A DNA stretch of 64,000 nt from Bradyrhizobium guangdongense (GCF_006483445.1 NZ_PPPT01000153.1:1-64000); one strand, 5' to 3'. Shown: positions 9,388-18,826, counted from the stretch's first letter. Program-made: numbers and translations. Notes: generated by a model from the sequence alone, not told the origin.

Positions 9388-9624
9388 TCAGCACGGGCGA
9401 TCAGGGCACCGCGAGGGAACAGTCTTGTCACGGCCGCGCGTCCAGGCGGCGAGGGTGAGCCGGGGCTGGCTCATGGCGTCCACGATGGAGGCCTGCGTGG
9501 TCGCGACGCGTTTGGCGAGCCTGCCGGGGTTCAGGTCCACGACCGCATCGAGCGCCAGGACGGAGATTGAGAGCAGTGCAACCGACCCGGCGACAGCCAT
9601 TCTCTTCCAGTCAGCTGAGTGCAT
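9388..9624 (-). CDS. Hypothetical protein with N-terminal hydrophobic segment
   Basis: A 78-residue frame whose N-terminus (KRMAVAGSVALLSISVLALD) looks like a signal peptide or membrane anchor. A short polar region follows. A weak GAGAAAG lies upstream of the ATG at 9624. The C-terminal third is less convincing as protein. No family is recognised; it may be spurious. Confidence 0.35.
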   Translation of the reverse strand: MHSADWKRMAVAGSVALLSISVLALDAVVDLNPGRLAKRVATTQASIVDAMSQPRLTLAAWTRGRDKTVPSRCPDRPC

Positions 9625-9803
9625 CAATTAACTTTCTCAGGTAGTTCGTCGTGCTTGTGGGGATAGGTGGGGCTTCCATGCCCGGTTCAACACCCCACGC
9701 ACGCGTTCGTGAAGTGCGACGGATCAGTCGCGGGGGGCGCTGGTTACTCGGCTATGGACCGATTGTCCAGCGTCGAGTTCTCGAACAACGAACTGCCAAC
9801 GCG

Positions 9804-10472
9804 CTACTTCAAAAACCCCACCACCATCCGCGTCGTCTCGTCGACCAGCGTTTTCATCATCTTCTCCGACGGCATCTCGGCCCGGTTCAGCACCGTGTTG
9901 TGCGCGATCGCCTCGATGGTGCTGACGCAGACGAAGGCGGCCAGATCCAGATCGATCTTGCGCAGCTCCTCGGCGTGGCTTGCGAGATAGGCGCGGACGA
10001 GAGCATGGACCTCGCGGCTGGAGGCTTCGACATCGAGCTTACCGGCGCGCGGGATCTGCTCGTCGAGCACGCGGTGCAGTTTTGGATTGATGTGGTGGGA
10101 CTCGATCGCGACCGTGACCAGCCGGTGCACCGCCGCCTCGATCGGCATGTCTGCGACCTCGACAAACGCGGCACGGACGATCTTCATGATCTCGTCATTG
10201 TGACGATCGATCACGGCAGCGACCAGCGCCTCCTTGCCGGGAAAGTACTGGTAGAGCGAGCCGACGCTGACGCCCGCGACCTCGGCGATCCGGTTGGTCG
10301 AGGCCTTCTCAAAGCCTTCGCGGACCAGAATGCGAGCGGTCGCCTCGACCAAGGCGTCGACGGTCGCGCGCGATCGCGCCTGCGAAGCGTTTTTCCGCGG
10401 TTTTGTCGGCGGCTTGCGTGCCAGGGTCGGCGCTCCCGAATGCGAGTGGAAAAAGCGAGTGATCGCTCGCAT
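9804..10472 (-). CDS. TetR/AcrR-family transcriptional regulator
   Basis: A 222-residue repressor-type protein. The N-terminal helix-turn-helix is clear (RILVREGFEKASTNRIAEVA, then GVSVGSLYQYFPGKEALVAA). The ligand-binding half is of the TetR_C type with EAIAHNTVLNRAEM near the end. The ATG at 10472 gives an unusual polar extension; translation might start nearer the ARKPPTKPRK segment. It is divergent from the hydrolase at about 10550, which it probably controls. A 16-bp near-palindrome overlaps the start region. Confidence 0.88.
   Translation of the reverse strand: MRAITRFFHSHSGAPTLARKPPTKPRKNASQARSRATVDALVEATARILVREGFEKASTNRIAEVAGVSVGSLYQYFPGKEALVAAVIDRHNDEIMKIVRAAFVEVADMPIEAAVHRLVTVAIESHHINPKLHRVLDEQIPRAGKLDVEASSREVHALVRAYLASHAEELRKIDLDLAAFVCVSTIEAIAHNTVLNRAEMPSEKMMKTLVDETTRMVVGFLK
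10455..10470. promoter_or_regulatory. Candidate TetR operator (near-palindrome)
   Basis: GCGAGTGATCGCTCGC is an inverted repeat with one imperfect pair. It overlaps the 5' end of the TetR gene as annotated and lies about 80 bp before the divergent hydrolase start. Position and symmetry fit a self-regulatory operator, but this is inference only. Confidence 0.3.
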
Positions 10473-10549
10473 TATATCGGTGCGTTGCGGCGCCTCGGCA
10501 AGTCCTCCTCGTCGCCGCGTCGATGTCGATGCCTAACGGGATCGTGATC

Positions 10550-11521
10550 ATGAGCGTTGCAAAGATCGTCTCGTCCCTGCAGTTCTGCCCGGCCGTGCGC
10601 GCGGGGGCGCCGTCACCGCGCGATCCGGCGCCGAGCCTGCAGAGCCGCTGCTTCAACCTTCTGCTGCGGCGGATGCCTTTCAAGGCTCAGCTTGCCTCCG
10701 CCGAGGCCGTTCAGGCGCATGTGCAGAAGCTCGCCTTGCAGCCGGCGTCGTTTGAGCCGCCGAATCTCGGGCGCGGCGTCGAGGTGACGTTGACGAAGAT
10801 GGGGGGATGGCCGGTCTACTACACGGCGCCGTCGTCAGGCCACGAGGGCCGCAACTACGTCATGTTCCTGCATGGCGGCGGCTATATCAACGAGATCGTG
10901 CCGGCACATTGGCGCTTCGTCGGTCGGATGACGCGGAAAGCGCGCGTCGTTTGTGTCGTGCCGATCTATCCGCTGGCGCCGCGGGTCACCGCGAGGGACA
11001 CCGTGCCTGCGACGGCCGAGCTGTTGCGCATGCTGCTGGAGGACGCCGGGTCGGCGAAGGTGACCATTGTCGGCAATTCGGCCGGCGCGGGCCTGGCGCT
11101 CGCCGCCTGCCAATGGCTCAGGGATCGCGGGCATCGGCAACCGGACAGGATGGTTTTGATCTCGCCCGCAGCCGATGCTTCGGTCAGCCGTCCCGAGCAA
11201 ATGGCGATCGCGGCACGCGATCCGGTCCAGGACATTCCCGGCATCGTCGAGGCGGGGCGTCTCTATGCCGGCGAGCTCGAAGTCGGCCATCCCTTCGTCA
11301 GCCCGTTGAATGGTGCTTTCCGCTCGCTCGCACCGATGCTGATCTTCGCAGGGACGCGCGATCTGCTGTACCCCGACAGTGTCGATCTGGCCGCGCGGGC
11401 GCGGGCGATCGGCGTGCCGGTCGAACTTCATCTGCGCCGCGAGCAGCCGCACAATTACGCACTGATGCCGACGCCGGAGGGGCGGGAGGCGCGGAGGATC
11501 ATTTTGAAGGCAGTGGCCTGA
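10550..11521 (+). CDS. Alpha/beta hydrolase (hormone-sensitive lipase-like esterase)
   Basis: A 323-residue esterase. The oxyanion-hole motif HGGG is at about residues 108-111 and the nucleophile elbow GNSAGAG has Ser at about 177. A GTRDLLYPD acid loop and a QPHNYALMP His near the end complete the triad. There is no signal peptide. In-frame starts exist at 10523, 10529 and 10550; I chose 10550 because the upstream residues do not look like the family. It is divergent from the TetR gene, so it is probably TetR-regulated. Members hydrolyse short-chain esters; the true substrate is unknown. Confidence 0.85.
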   Translation: MSVAKIVSSLQFCPAVRAGAPSPRDPAPSLQSRCFNLLLRRMPFKAQLASAEAVQAHVQKLALQPASFEPPNLGRGVEVTLTKMGGWPVYYTAPSSGHEGRNYVMFLHGGGYINEIVPAHWRFVGRMTRKARVVCVVPIYPLAPRVTARDTVPATAELLRMLLEDAGSAKVTIVGNSAGAGLALAACQWLRDRGHRQPDRMVLISPAADASVSRPEQMAIAARDPVQDIPGIVEAGRLYAGELEVGHPFVSPLNGAFRSLAPMLIFAGTRDLLYPDSVDLAARARAIGVPVELHLRREQPHNYALMPTPEGREARRIILKAVA

Positions 11522-11800
11522 GGGGTTGACGCTGTCGATCGCGAACGCCCTCCTGATACCATCCCAGTGGAGCGGCACGGCTTGTCCGCTCCACTGTCGA
11601 CAAAAAGCAGGGGAGAGCTGATGGACGATGTGAATTTCCCGTCATCGTCCGACTTGACCGTAGCGTGCGGCTCGTAAAAGCTACAACCAGAGCATCTGCC
11701 GGCCTATTGATTTCATTCCGAGCACGGAAGCACGCGGCTTGAGACGCATTGACCGTCTCCAGCAGGCCGCTTGCACAAAAGCGCGAAAGTACCCGATCCA

Positions 11801-14662
11801 ATGATTGACGACGTTTCTTTCAGTCATCGACTTCTACCGGGATCGCTTTGGCTGCAAACCGCGATCTTGGCTGCCCTGCTGCTCCTCGGCTCTTCGGTCG
11901 TCGAGAGTGCCGCCAAGACGCGTCGAGTAAAGGACCAGACGACGGAGACGTGGGCATGGAGCCAGATCAAGTCGGGAAATGCGGTCGATTTCAACAGTCG
12001 TTGCCGAACGCCCAATCTCGAGTCTCACTCCCGCGACGAGGCAAACGATACCCTTTGGAAGAACGAGTGCCGGACCATTCGCGCTAGCTTTCTGGTCGAC
12101 CTGCTGACGCGAGCTCAATATGCGAACGGGATGAAGCCTCGCGGAGTCGAGCTGATTGGTGCGCGCATCGTCGGCGATGTCGGCCTTCAGAGCGCAAGGA
12201 TAAAGCAGGCCGTCCTCGTTCGAGGCGGTCGGGTTGAAGGTGACGTGGACTTAACGGGCGCTCGCATTGAAAGTCTTTTCGGGGTGACGGAGTCGCGCAT
12301 CACTGGCAGTTTTTTCGGAAGCAATCTTGAAAGTACCGCGTCGCTGGCGCTTGGAGACAACGACTTTGAAAAGTCGGTCTTGCTCGATAGCGCCAAGGTC
12401 GCCGCAAACGTCGATCTGAGCGGCGCGATCGTGGCCGAGGTGCTGAACGCAGATACAATCCAGGTTGGGTCACACTTCGTCCTGAGTGGCAGCGAGCTCA
12501 GGCGAGCCAAATTCAATTATGTAAATTTGGCGGGGGCCAGGATCAATGGCAACATCAGGTGTGAAGGCACGACCGTGACCGGCGAGTTCGATGCCAACTC
12601 TGCTCAGGTTGGCGCCAGCTTGATCATGGGTTCCCCGGATAATCTGCAAACGCAGTTTGAAACGATCAGAATCGACGGCGCGAGGATCGCCGGGCACGTG
12701 CTGCTGAGCGGCGCAACGATCAATGGAACCCTGAATGCCGAGGTGATCCAGGTCGGCGGAGATTTCCTGCTCGGAGCTACGAATACACGCGGAGCGGAAT
12801 TTCGTGACGTGGTCCTCAGGTCGGGCAGGATTGCCGGCGGCTTGGTGTTTGCAGGGACGCCCACTGATGCGACGCTTTACGCCGATCATATGCAGATCGG
12901 CGCGGATATGTCGATCATCAGTCCTCCGTGGGCGCCGCCGGTGCGCTTTAAAGCGGTGAACTTGAGATCCGCAAGAATTGCAGCAGAAATCGTGTTGAAC
13001 GCGATCCAGGTTGACGAAACCTTTGATGCCAGTTCGATGCAACTCGGCTCCCATCTCATCGTGGGGCCGGGGAGCGTTCTCGCGCAGTTGGAGCTCAATA
13101 GCTCGAAGATCGGAGGTAACCTCGAGTTTTCGGGTGTCACGCTGAGTGGCAGCCTAAACGCGGACGCGATCGAGGTTGGAGCTCACGTTCGCATGGTATC
13201 CAACGCGCTCAGGCAGACGACTCTAAAGCGGGCGAATCTGGCTCTGGCGAAGGTTGTCGGCGACCTTGATGCTCGTGGCACAACGTTCCAATCCCTGGAC
13301 GTTTCTGGCGCCACGATCTCCGGGAACGTTATCCTGGAAAGCGCGAACTTCGAGGAAGACGTCATCGCGGACTCCGCTCAAATCGGGGCGCGTTTTTTGA
13401 TGAGCTCCGACAAGAGCCGCGAGACGAGCGTGAGAAGCATATCGCTGACCAATGCTCGGGTCGCAGGATATGTTGATTTAAGCGGTGTGGGGCTCCGAGG
13501 AGACATTGACCTGACGTTGATTCAAGCCGGTTCTCACCTGGCGCTGAATTCAACGCACGTTCCAATATTGAACAGCACTTTTTTGGGAGGCGCCAAGATA
13601 GCTGGCAACCTCAACATCGCCAACTCGGCGTCGATTGGCTCATTGCTTGCGGCTTCGATGCAGGTGGGCGGAGATGTTCTGATACTGGGTTCTCAGGTCG
13701 CGGATCTGAATGTGACTGGCGCGAAAGTCGCCGGTCAGCTTGCAATGGATAACTCTACGTTGCGTGGCCGAATGGCTGCCAACACTGTTGATGTTGGCGG
13801 GTCAGTTAGCTTACGCGGGATCAAAAGCAGGCTGTCGATTGGCCTGATATCATCTCGGATTGCCAGCAATCTTGATGTGAAACGCGCCAAGCTCGCGCGG
13901 TTGGACCTTTCGGGTACGACGATAGGTGGAGACTTCCGGCTCGGGGGAAACCAGGACTCGGTGATTTGGGAGGATCCCTACTCCGACTCCGGGGACCTGG
14001 TGCTGCGGGATACAAGGGTCACAAATCTGGTGGATGCGCGCGATGCCTGGCCCAAGACCAAGCATTTGCACTTGGACGGATTTTCCTTTTCCCACTTGGG
14101 AGGCTTCGGAGCGAGCGGAAGCTCGACGAACGAGGAGAAGCGCGACTCGAAATGGTGGGACGAGTGGGCGAAACGCGATCCGAACTATAGCACCATGCCG
14201 TACGAGCAACTCGCGTTGGCAATGTCGGCCGCGGGGGATCGCGGTGCTGCCGACGACATGAGGTTTTTTAACCGACGGCGACAACACGAGACGGAAAAGA
14301 GCTGGTGGCCGTGGATCGGCTCCGGATTTGTCCAATATACGACCGGCTACGGCATTGGGGACTATACGTGGCGCGTCCTCTTCTGTGTGGCGTTCATCTC
14401 AGCGATTGGCGCAACGTATCTTCGTCTCTATGTCCCGAATGCACGGAGCCACGGTCTGACATGGTGCGTCTTTGCGACCGTCTCCCGATTGCTCCCGATC
14501 ATCGAGATCAACAAGGAGTTTACGGAATTCTTTGAGGATCCCCATCGGAAGAATCTGACCCGCCGGGAGATGTTTGCGTTCTCGCTGATCGGCATTGCCG
14601 GCTGGTTGCTAGGAGCCATGCTGATTGCCGCGGTGTCAGGATTGACGCAAAAGGGTGGCTGA
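11801..14662 (+). CDS. Large membrane-anchored beta-solenoid repeat protein
   Basis: A 953-residue protein. One hydrophobic segment near residues 16-34 may be a signal anchor. A long repetitive region (about 110-740) is full of ARIAG(H/N)(V/L) and LSGATI(N/S)G motifs, and a (Q/E)(V/I/L)G element recurs at residues 221, 269, 317, 365, 414, 458, 527, 575, 621 and 664, mostly 48 apart. The C-terminus has YEQLALAMSAAGDRGAADDM and then two or three membrane segments (about 856-876 and 922-946). The layout resembles the loosely named 'membrane-associated oxidoreductase' proteins, for which no activity is established. An alternative TTG start lies at 11771. Base composition is visibly less GC-rich than its neighbours, suggesting transfer. 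Confidence 0.8.
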   Translation: MIDDVSFSHRLLPGSLWLQTAILAALLLLGSSVVESAAKTRRVKDQTTETWAWSQIKSGNAVDFNSRCRTPNLESHSRDEANDTLWKNECRTIRASFLVDLLTRAQYANGMKPRGVELIGARIVGDVGLQSARIKQAVLVRGGRVEGDVDLTGARIESLFGVTESRITGSFFGSNLESTASLALGDNDFEKSVLLDSAKVAANVDLSGAIVAEVLNADTIQVGSHFVLSGSELRRAKFNYVNLAGARINGNIRCEGTTVTGEFDANSAQVGASLIMGSPDNLQTQFETIRIDGARIAGHVLLSGATINGTLNAEVIQVGGDFLLGATNTRGAEFRDVVLRSGRIAGGLVFAGTPTDATLYADHMQIGADMSIISPPWAPPVRFKAVNLRSARIAAEIVLNAIQVDETFDASSMQLGSHLIVGPGSVLAQLELNSSKIGGNLEFSGVTLSGSLNADAIEVGAHVRMVSNALRQTTLKRANLALAKVVGDLDARGTTFQSLDVSGATISGNVILESANFEEDVIADSAQIGARFLMSSDKSRETSVRSISLTNARVAGYVDLSGVGLRGDIDLTLIQAGSHLALNSTHVPILNSTFLGGAKIAGNLNIANSASIGSLLAASMQVGGDVLILGSQVADLNVTGAKVAGQLAMDNSTLRGRMAANTVDVGGSVSLRGIKSRLSIGLISSRIASNLDVKRAKLARLDLSGTTIGGDFRLGGNQDSVIWEDPYSDSGDLVLRDTRVTNLVDARDAWPKTKHLHLDGFSFSHLGGFGASGSSTNEEKRDSKWWDEWAKRDPNYSTMPYEQLALAMSAAGDRGAADDMRFFNRRRQHETEKSWWPWIGSGFVQYTTGYGIGDYTWRVLFCVAFISAIGATYLRLYVPNARSHGLTWCVFATVSRLLPIIEINKEFTEFFEDPHRKNLTRREMFAFSLIGIAGWLLGAMLIAAVSGLTQKGG

Positions 14663-14769
14663 CGGCAGCAGTCCGTTGAACGCTCGCTTATGCGGGCGAA
14701 TGTGACGGAAGTGACGCACCCGTTGACGAATTTGGCAGCCGCTGACCCCTCGCGGAAAACGGACCGCTG

Positions 14770-15852
14770 TCACCTGGTTTCGGGCAAAGGAAAGCGGCCT
14801 TTGCGCATGCCGAAACCGGATCGCGATCGGCGAAACGAGTTGCCGGGGGTAGGGGGCTCCTTGGGCGTTGCCGCCCCCTTAGGCGTGACCCTTGACCCGT
14901 GCATGTCGCGGAATAGCCGCGGCGGCATGCCGAACCTTCGCTCGAATGCATTGTTGAGGCGGATCGGCGACAGGCCGACCTTGGCGGCAATCTGCTTTAG
15001 CGGGAGCCGCTCGTCGATGAGGATGCGCGCCTGCTCCAGCCGCAGAGCCTCGACGAAATGCGCCGGCGATCGTCCGGTCGCCGACAGGAAGCGGCGATGG
15101 AAGGTCCGCTCGGTCAGACCGGCGCGCTCGGCCAGTGTCGGCACGTCGAGCGGGGCATCGAGGTTGCCCTGCATCCAGGCGATCAAATCCGAGAACGGGC
15201 TCTTGGCCTCGATCTGCGCGTTGAGCAGCGGGCTGAATTGCGATTGATAGCCCGGCCGTCGTGCGTAGAGCACGAGGCGACGCGCGATGGCATTGGCGAG
15301 ATCGGGGCCAAAATCTTCCTCCACCATGGCTAGCGCCATGTCGATGCCGGTCGTGACGCCCGCCGAGGTCCAGACCTTTCCGTCCGTGACGTAGAGCGCC
15401 TCGGGATCGACGGTGATTCCGGGATAGCGCGCCGCGAGCGACGCGCAGGCTTCCCAATGCGTGGCCACGCGGCGCCCCTCGATGAGGCCGAGCGCGGCGA
15501 GGACGAAGGTGCCCGAGCACACCGATCCGAAGCGCCGTACCTTGCTGGCGCAGAGCGGGACCCAGCGGCGAAGCGCGGGATCCGATATCGCGCGTCGCAG
15601 CGCCGGCTCCTCGGCACCTGCGATCAGGAGCGTGTCGATGCGACCGGCCGGCAGGCGCGACAGCGCACGCGTCGAGAGGGCGACGCCGCTGTCGCTCGCC
15701 GTCTCGCCGCCGGCAGGTGACAGCACGGCCACCTCATAGGCCTTGCGTGCGAGCGCGCGGCTCGCCGCGGCGAACACCGCGGCGGGCCCGGTGACGTCGA
15801 GAAGCTGAAAGCCGTCATAGGCGAGCAGCGCGATGGTGCGGGTTTTGGCCAT
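14770..15852 (-). CDS. GlxA-family AraC-type regulator with DJ-1/PfpI domain
   Basis: A 360-residue regulator. An N-terminal DJ-1/PfpI-like sensor domain (IALLAYDGFQLLDVTGPAAV; SVCSGTFVLAALGL with the nucleophile-elbow Cys) leads to a C-terminal AraC helix-turn-helix pair (LAERAGLTERTFHRRFLSAT; QIAAKVGLSPIRLNNAFERR). The tail after 'FRDMHGSRVTPKG' is a non-conserved extension. It is divergent from the stand-alone DJ-1 protein at 15949 with under 100 bp between starts, so it probably senses a small molecule and controls that gene pair. Confidence 0.92.
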   Translation of the reverse strand: MAKTRTIALLAYDGFQLLDVTGPAAVFAAASRALARKAYEVAVLSPAGGETASDSGVALSTRALSRLPAGRIDTLLIAGAEEPALRRAISDPALRRWVPLCASKVRRFGSVCSGTFVLAALGLIEGRRVATHWEACASLAARYPGITVDPEALYVTDGKVWTSAGVTTGIDMALAMVEEDFGPDLANAIARRLVLYARRPGYQSQFSPLLNAQIEAKSPFSDLIAWMQGNLDAPLDVPTLAERAGLTERTFHRRFLSATGRSPAHFVEALRLEQARILIDERLPLKQIAAKVGLSPIRLNNAFERRFGMPPRLFRDMHGSRVTPKGAATPKEPPTPGNSFRRSRSGFGMRKGRFPLPETR

Positions 15853-15948
15853 GTGGCAGAAAATAGCAGTTCTTTGTCATTACTGACAAGGCGAGGAGCG
15901 GTTTAGGGTGTCGCCACCAGCCACCATCAATCCGGAGACCAACACCCC

Positions 15949-16635
15949 ATGCGGCTTTCTATTGTGATCTTCGACGGACTGACCACGCTTGACGCTATCG
16001 GCGGCTATGAGGTGTTGGCGCGCCTTCCCGGCGTGGAAGCGGAGTTCGTGGCGGCCTCGCGCGGCATCGTCGCTGCCGACACAAGGCGGCTCGGGCTGGT
16101 CGCCTGGCGGGGCTTCGACGAGGTCGCGGCCACCGATATCCTCTACGTGCCCGGCGGTCCCGGCGCCTTCGCGCTGGAGAAGGACGAAGGCTTTCTGGAA
16201 AAGCTTCGTCAGCTCGACAACAGCTCGACCTGGACGGTGGGCATCTGCAACGGTGTCGGCCTGCTTGGCGCGGCCGGGATGCTGAGGGGCCGCAGCGTGA
16301 CCACCAACTGGTTCTATCAGGATCGCCTTGCGGCATTCGGCGCGAGCTTCAACGGCGAGCGCTACAGCCGCGACGGCAAATACGTGACGGGCGCCGGCGT
16401 TTCCGCGAGCATCGACACTGGCCTGTTCCTGGCGTCCCTGATCGCAGGCGAACGGGTGGCGAAGGCGCTGCAACTCGGCATCGAATATTACCCCGCGCCG
16501 CCGTTTCCCGAACGCGGTCCCAACGACGTGCCGCAGGAGTTGATGGAGCGTGTGCGCAAGGCGGATGGCAGCACCGAGAGCTTGCGCCTGCAGGCGCCGT
16601 TCCACGGCATGTTCGTGCCGGCGGGTACGACATGA
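15949..16635 (+). CDS. DJ-1/PfpI-family protein (isonitrile hydratase-like)
   Basis: A 228-residue single-domain DJ-1-fold protein. The elbow Cys is Cys100 in TVGICNGVGLLGAAGML, followed by GRSVTTNWFYQD and a GAGVSASIDTGLFL block. This arrangement resembles isocyanide hydratases and other PfpI-like hydrolases. The assignment to isonitrile chemistry is only by similarity of motif order. Its stop overlaps the MAPEG start (ATGA), and it is divergent from the GlxA-type regulator. Confidence 0.85.
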   Translation: MRLSIVIFDGLTTLDAIGGYEVLARLPGVEAEFVAASRGIVAADTRRLGLVAWRGFDEVAATDILYVPGGPGAFALEKDEGFLEKLRQLDNSSTWTVGICNGVGLLGAAGMLRGRSVTTNWFYQDRLAAFGASFNGERYSRDGKYVTGAGVSASIDTGLFLASLIAGERVAKALQLGIEYYPAPPFPERGPNDVPQELMERVRKADGSTESLRLQAPFHGMFVPAGTT

Positions 16636-17054
16636 TCCCGTCACACTCGGCCGCGGTCCTCGCCGCTACCGCGTTCGCGCTTTTCCTGAAGGGGTTCGTC
16701 TTGTCCTACATCCAGGTGGTGTCGCGCTATCGTGCGCGGAGCTTCAACCGGCCGGAAGACGCGCAGCTATTGGGTCTCAAACCCGGAGAGGAGCCCGACA
16801 TCGCGGTCCGGGCCGCTGGCGCGTTGCGCAATGAAGCGGAAAACAGCCCGTTCTTCCTTGCCCTGGCCGCGGCCTACGCGTTGCTCGGCGGCGCGCCGCT
16901 GCCGCTCGCCGTCGTATCGTCGCTCTACGTGGCGGCGCGAATGCTCCAGGGTTACGCGCAGGTGAGGGCGCTGCAGCCGCAGCGAATGATCTTCTACCTG
17001 TCCGGGGTGGCTGCGACGCTCGCGCTCGCCGGGCTGATTGCCGCGCGGGTCTGA
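16632..17054 (+). CDS. MAPEG-family membrane protein
   Basis: A 140-residue protein with four predicted membrane spans. It has the MAPEG landmarks RYRARSFNRPEDAQ, then RNEAENSPFFLALAAAYALL and ARMLQGYAQ. The family includes membrane glutathione transferases, which could detoxify electrophiles. It is coupled to the DJ-1 protein by a 4-bp overlap, suggesting a joint role in electrophile or reactive-compound handling. Confidence 0.88.
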   Translation: MIPSHSAAVLAATAFALFLKGFVLSYIQVVSRYRARSFNRPEDAQLLGLKPGEEPDIAVRAAGALRNEAENSPFFLALAAAYALLGGAPLPLAVVSSLYVAARMLQGYAQVRALQPQRMIFYLSGVAATLALAGLIAARV

Positions 17055-17172
17055 ATGCGATTCGGATGCTCGCGGGCAAGGGCGCCTGCCCAGGCGGAGC
17101 ACTTTGCAGGCCCGTCGGGAGGACAGGGGCGGCCTCCGGGGCGTTTCCTCGATGTTGGGTCTTGCCGCCCCC

Positions 17173-17412
17173 TCAGGCGTGACCCTTGATCTCGTAATGG
17201 CCCGGCACGCATTTGTAGCGGTCGATGCGCCAGTTGGTGCGGTAGATCGGGTGTTCGCCCATCCATTTCGCCACCGGCGCCTGAGCCCCGATTGCACACT
17301 GCATCATCGAGATTTCGGGTGTCATGTTGCTATCGGTCACGATCTCCTCGACACAACTGCCAGTGGCAGCGGTGCCCAGTCGGCAGAGTACGGCAACGAC
17401 GGTCACAAACAT
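17173..17412 (-). CDS. Small exported Cys-containing hypothetical protein
   Basis: A 79-residue protein with a short hydrophobic N-terminus (MFVTVVAVLCRLGTAATG) and three further cysteines in the mature part (SCVEEIV, MMQCAIG, YKCVPGHYEIKGHA). Its start at 17412 follows AGAGGTG, which decides it over the longer open frame. Probably periplasmic. Function unknown. Confidence 0.6.
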   Translation of the reverse strand: MFVTVVAVLCRLGTAATGSCVEEIVTDSNMTPEISMMQCAIGAQAPVAKWMGEHPIYRTNWRIDRYKCVPGHYEIKGHA

Positions 17413-17763
17413 TCTGTTCACCTCTTCGGCTGCTTCACACCACGAGGAGGATGCAAGGGGAATGCCACACCACGGTCGAACCCCACCCGACCAACGGCAT
17501 ACACGACCTGCTTCCCAGCCCCATTTGACGAATCTAAGTGTAAAAAATTCCCCCTCGGAGCGGAGCCGGACAACTACGGGCGTACTGCTACGGCCTGCCA
17601 TGCCAGGTGCTGACTGCGTGCTGACTGCCATGCCGTGTCCTCAGGGCAGCCGCGCCAAGGCGCCGCTTTGACCCGGGAGCCGCAATCGTTAGGCTTCACG
17701 CCCACGGATACTCGCCGCGAGAGCGAGGCCGATCGGGGTTTTGGGAAACGCGAGGGCAAAGCC
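17413..17763. other. Divergent promoter region
   Basis: About 350 bp between a minus-strand small exported protein and the plus-strand aldolase gene. An AT-richer patch near 17527-17550 may hold promoter elements. No gene or clear repeat seen. Confidence 0.35.
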
Positions 17764-18672
17764 ATGAAAGTGCGTCCGACCGGCGTGATACCGCCGATGA
17801 CCACGCCGTTCCGCAAAGATGGCGAGATCGACTACAAGCTCGTGGCGCCCCAGGTCGACTGGATGATCGGTGCCGGTGCGCATGGCGTCGCGGCCGGCGG
17901 CTCGACGGGCGAGGGCCACACGCTCGACCACGAGGAGTATCGCGACCTCTTGGCGGCGACCGTCGAGGCCGCGAAGGGCCGCATTCCCGTGATCGCCGGC
18001 ATCATCGTGGACTCCACGCGCGATGCGATCCGCCGCGGCAAGCTCGTGCGCGACATGAACGTCGCCGCACTCCAGGTGACGCCGGTGCATTATCTGTTCA
18101 AGCCGGACGAGGAGGCGATGGTCTCGCATTTCCGCGCCATGGCGGACGAGACCGGCATGCCCATCATCATCTACAACGTGGTGCCGTGGTCGTACCTGTC
18201 GCCCGCGCTGCTGACGCGCATCATGACCGAGGTGCCGCTGGTGGTCGGAGTCAAGCAGAGCGCCGGCGATCTCAAGCTGTTCGCCGACCTCATGATGATG
18301 GCGCCGGACAAGCTGATCTACAGCGCCGTCGATGCGCTGATGTATCCCTCCTACACGCTGGGCGCTCACGGCTCGATCGCGGCGATCCTCACCGCGGCTC
18401 CGCATGCCTCCGTTGCATTGTGGGATGCGGTGAAGGCGAACGATCATCCGCGCGCGCTCGACTTGCACAAGAAGCTGCTGACGTTGTGGAACGCCGTGAT
18501 CGCCGACAATTTGCCGGCCTGCACGCGCTATGCCCAGACGCTTCAGGGCCTGCCAAAAACCTATCCGCGCGCGCCGATGCCGGAAGCGTCGCCTGCGCAG
18601 CAGGCCGCGATCCGCAGGGCGCTCGAAGGGCTCGGCATATCCAGCGCACAGCACTCGCAGGCGGCGGAATAG
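17764..18672 (+). CDS. Dihydrodipicolinate synthase/N-acetylneuraminate lyase family aldolase
   Basis: A 302-residue class I aldolase. It has the GGSTGE motif (residues 45-50), the catalytic Tyr137 in IIIYNVVP and the Schiff-base Lys164 in VGVKQSAGDL. The C-terminus is longer than a typical DapA and the setting (SDR neighbour, no lysine genes) suggests catabolism of a keto-acid or sugar acid rather than lysine synthesis. GAGGG lies upstream of the ATG at 17764. It probably shares a transcript with the SDR gene that follows. Confidence 0.88.
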   Translation: MKVRPTGVIPPMTTPFRKDGEIDYKLVAPQVDWMIGAGAHGVAAGGSTGEGHTLDHEEYRDLLAATVEAAKGRIPVIAGIIVDSTRDAIRRGKLVRDMNVAALQVTPVHYLFKPDEEAMVSHFRAMADETGMPIIIYNVVPWSYLSPALLTRIMTEVPLVVGVKQSAGDLKLFADLMMMAPDKLIYSAVDALMYPSYTLGAHGSIAAILTAAPHASVALWDAVKANDHPRALDLHKKLLTLWNAVIADNLPACTRYAQTLQGLPKTYPRAPMPEASPAQQAAIRRALEGLGISSAQHSQAAE

Positions 18673-18826
18673 TCCGTCAGCCGAAATAACCTGACTTGTC
18701 GTGAGGCAGCGCCGATCCGCTTTCACCGCGGATACGGCGCTGCTACATTTTGCGCGTGGTCCGGCATGTCGCGTGCGGACGAACAACACGAAGAAACAGA
18801 CCGACGAGGGGAGGGACACAAGTCCC

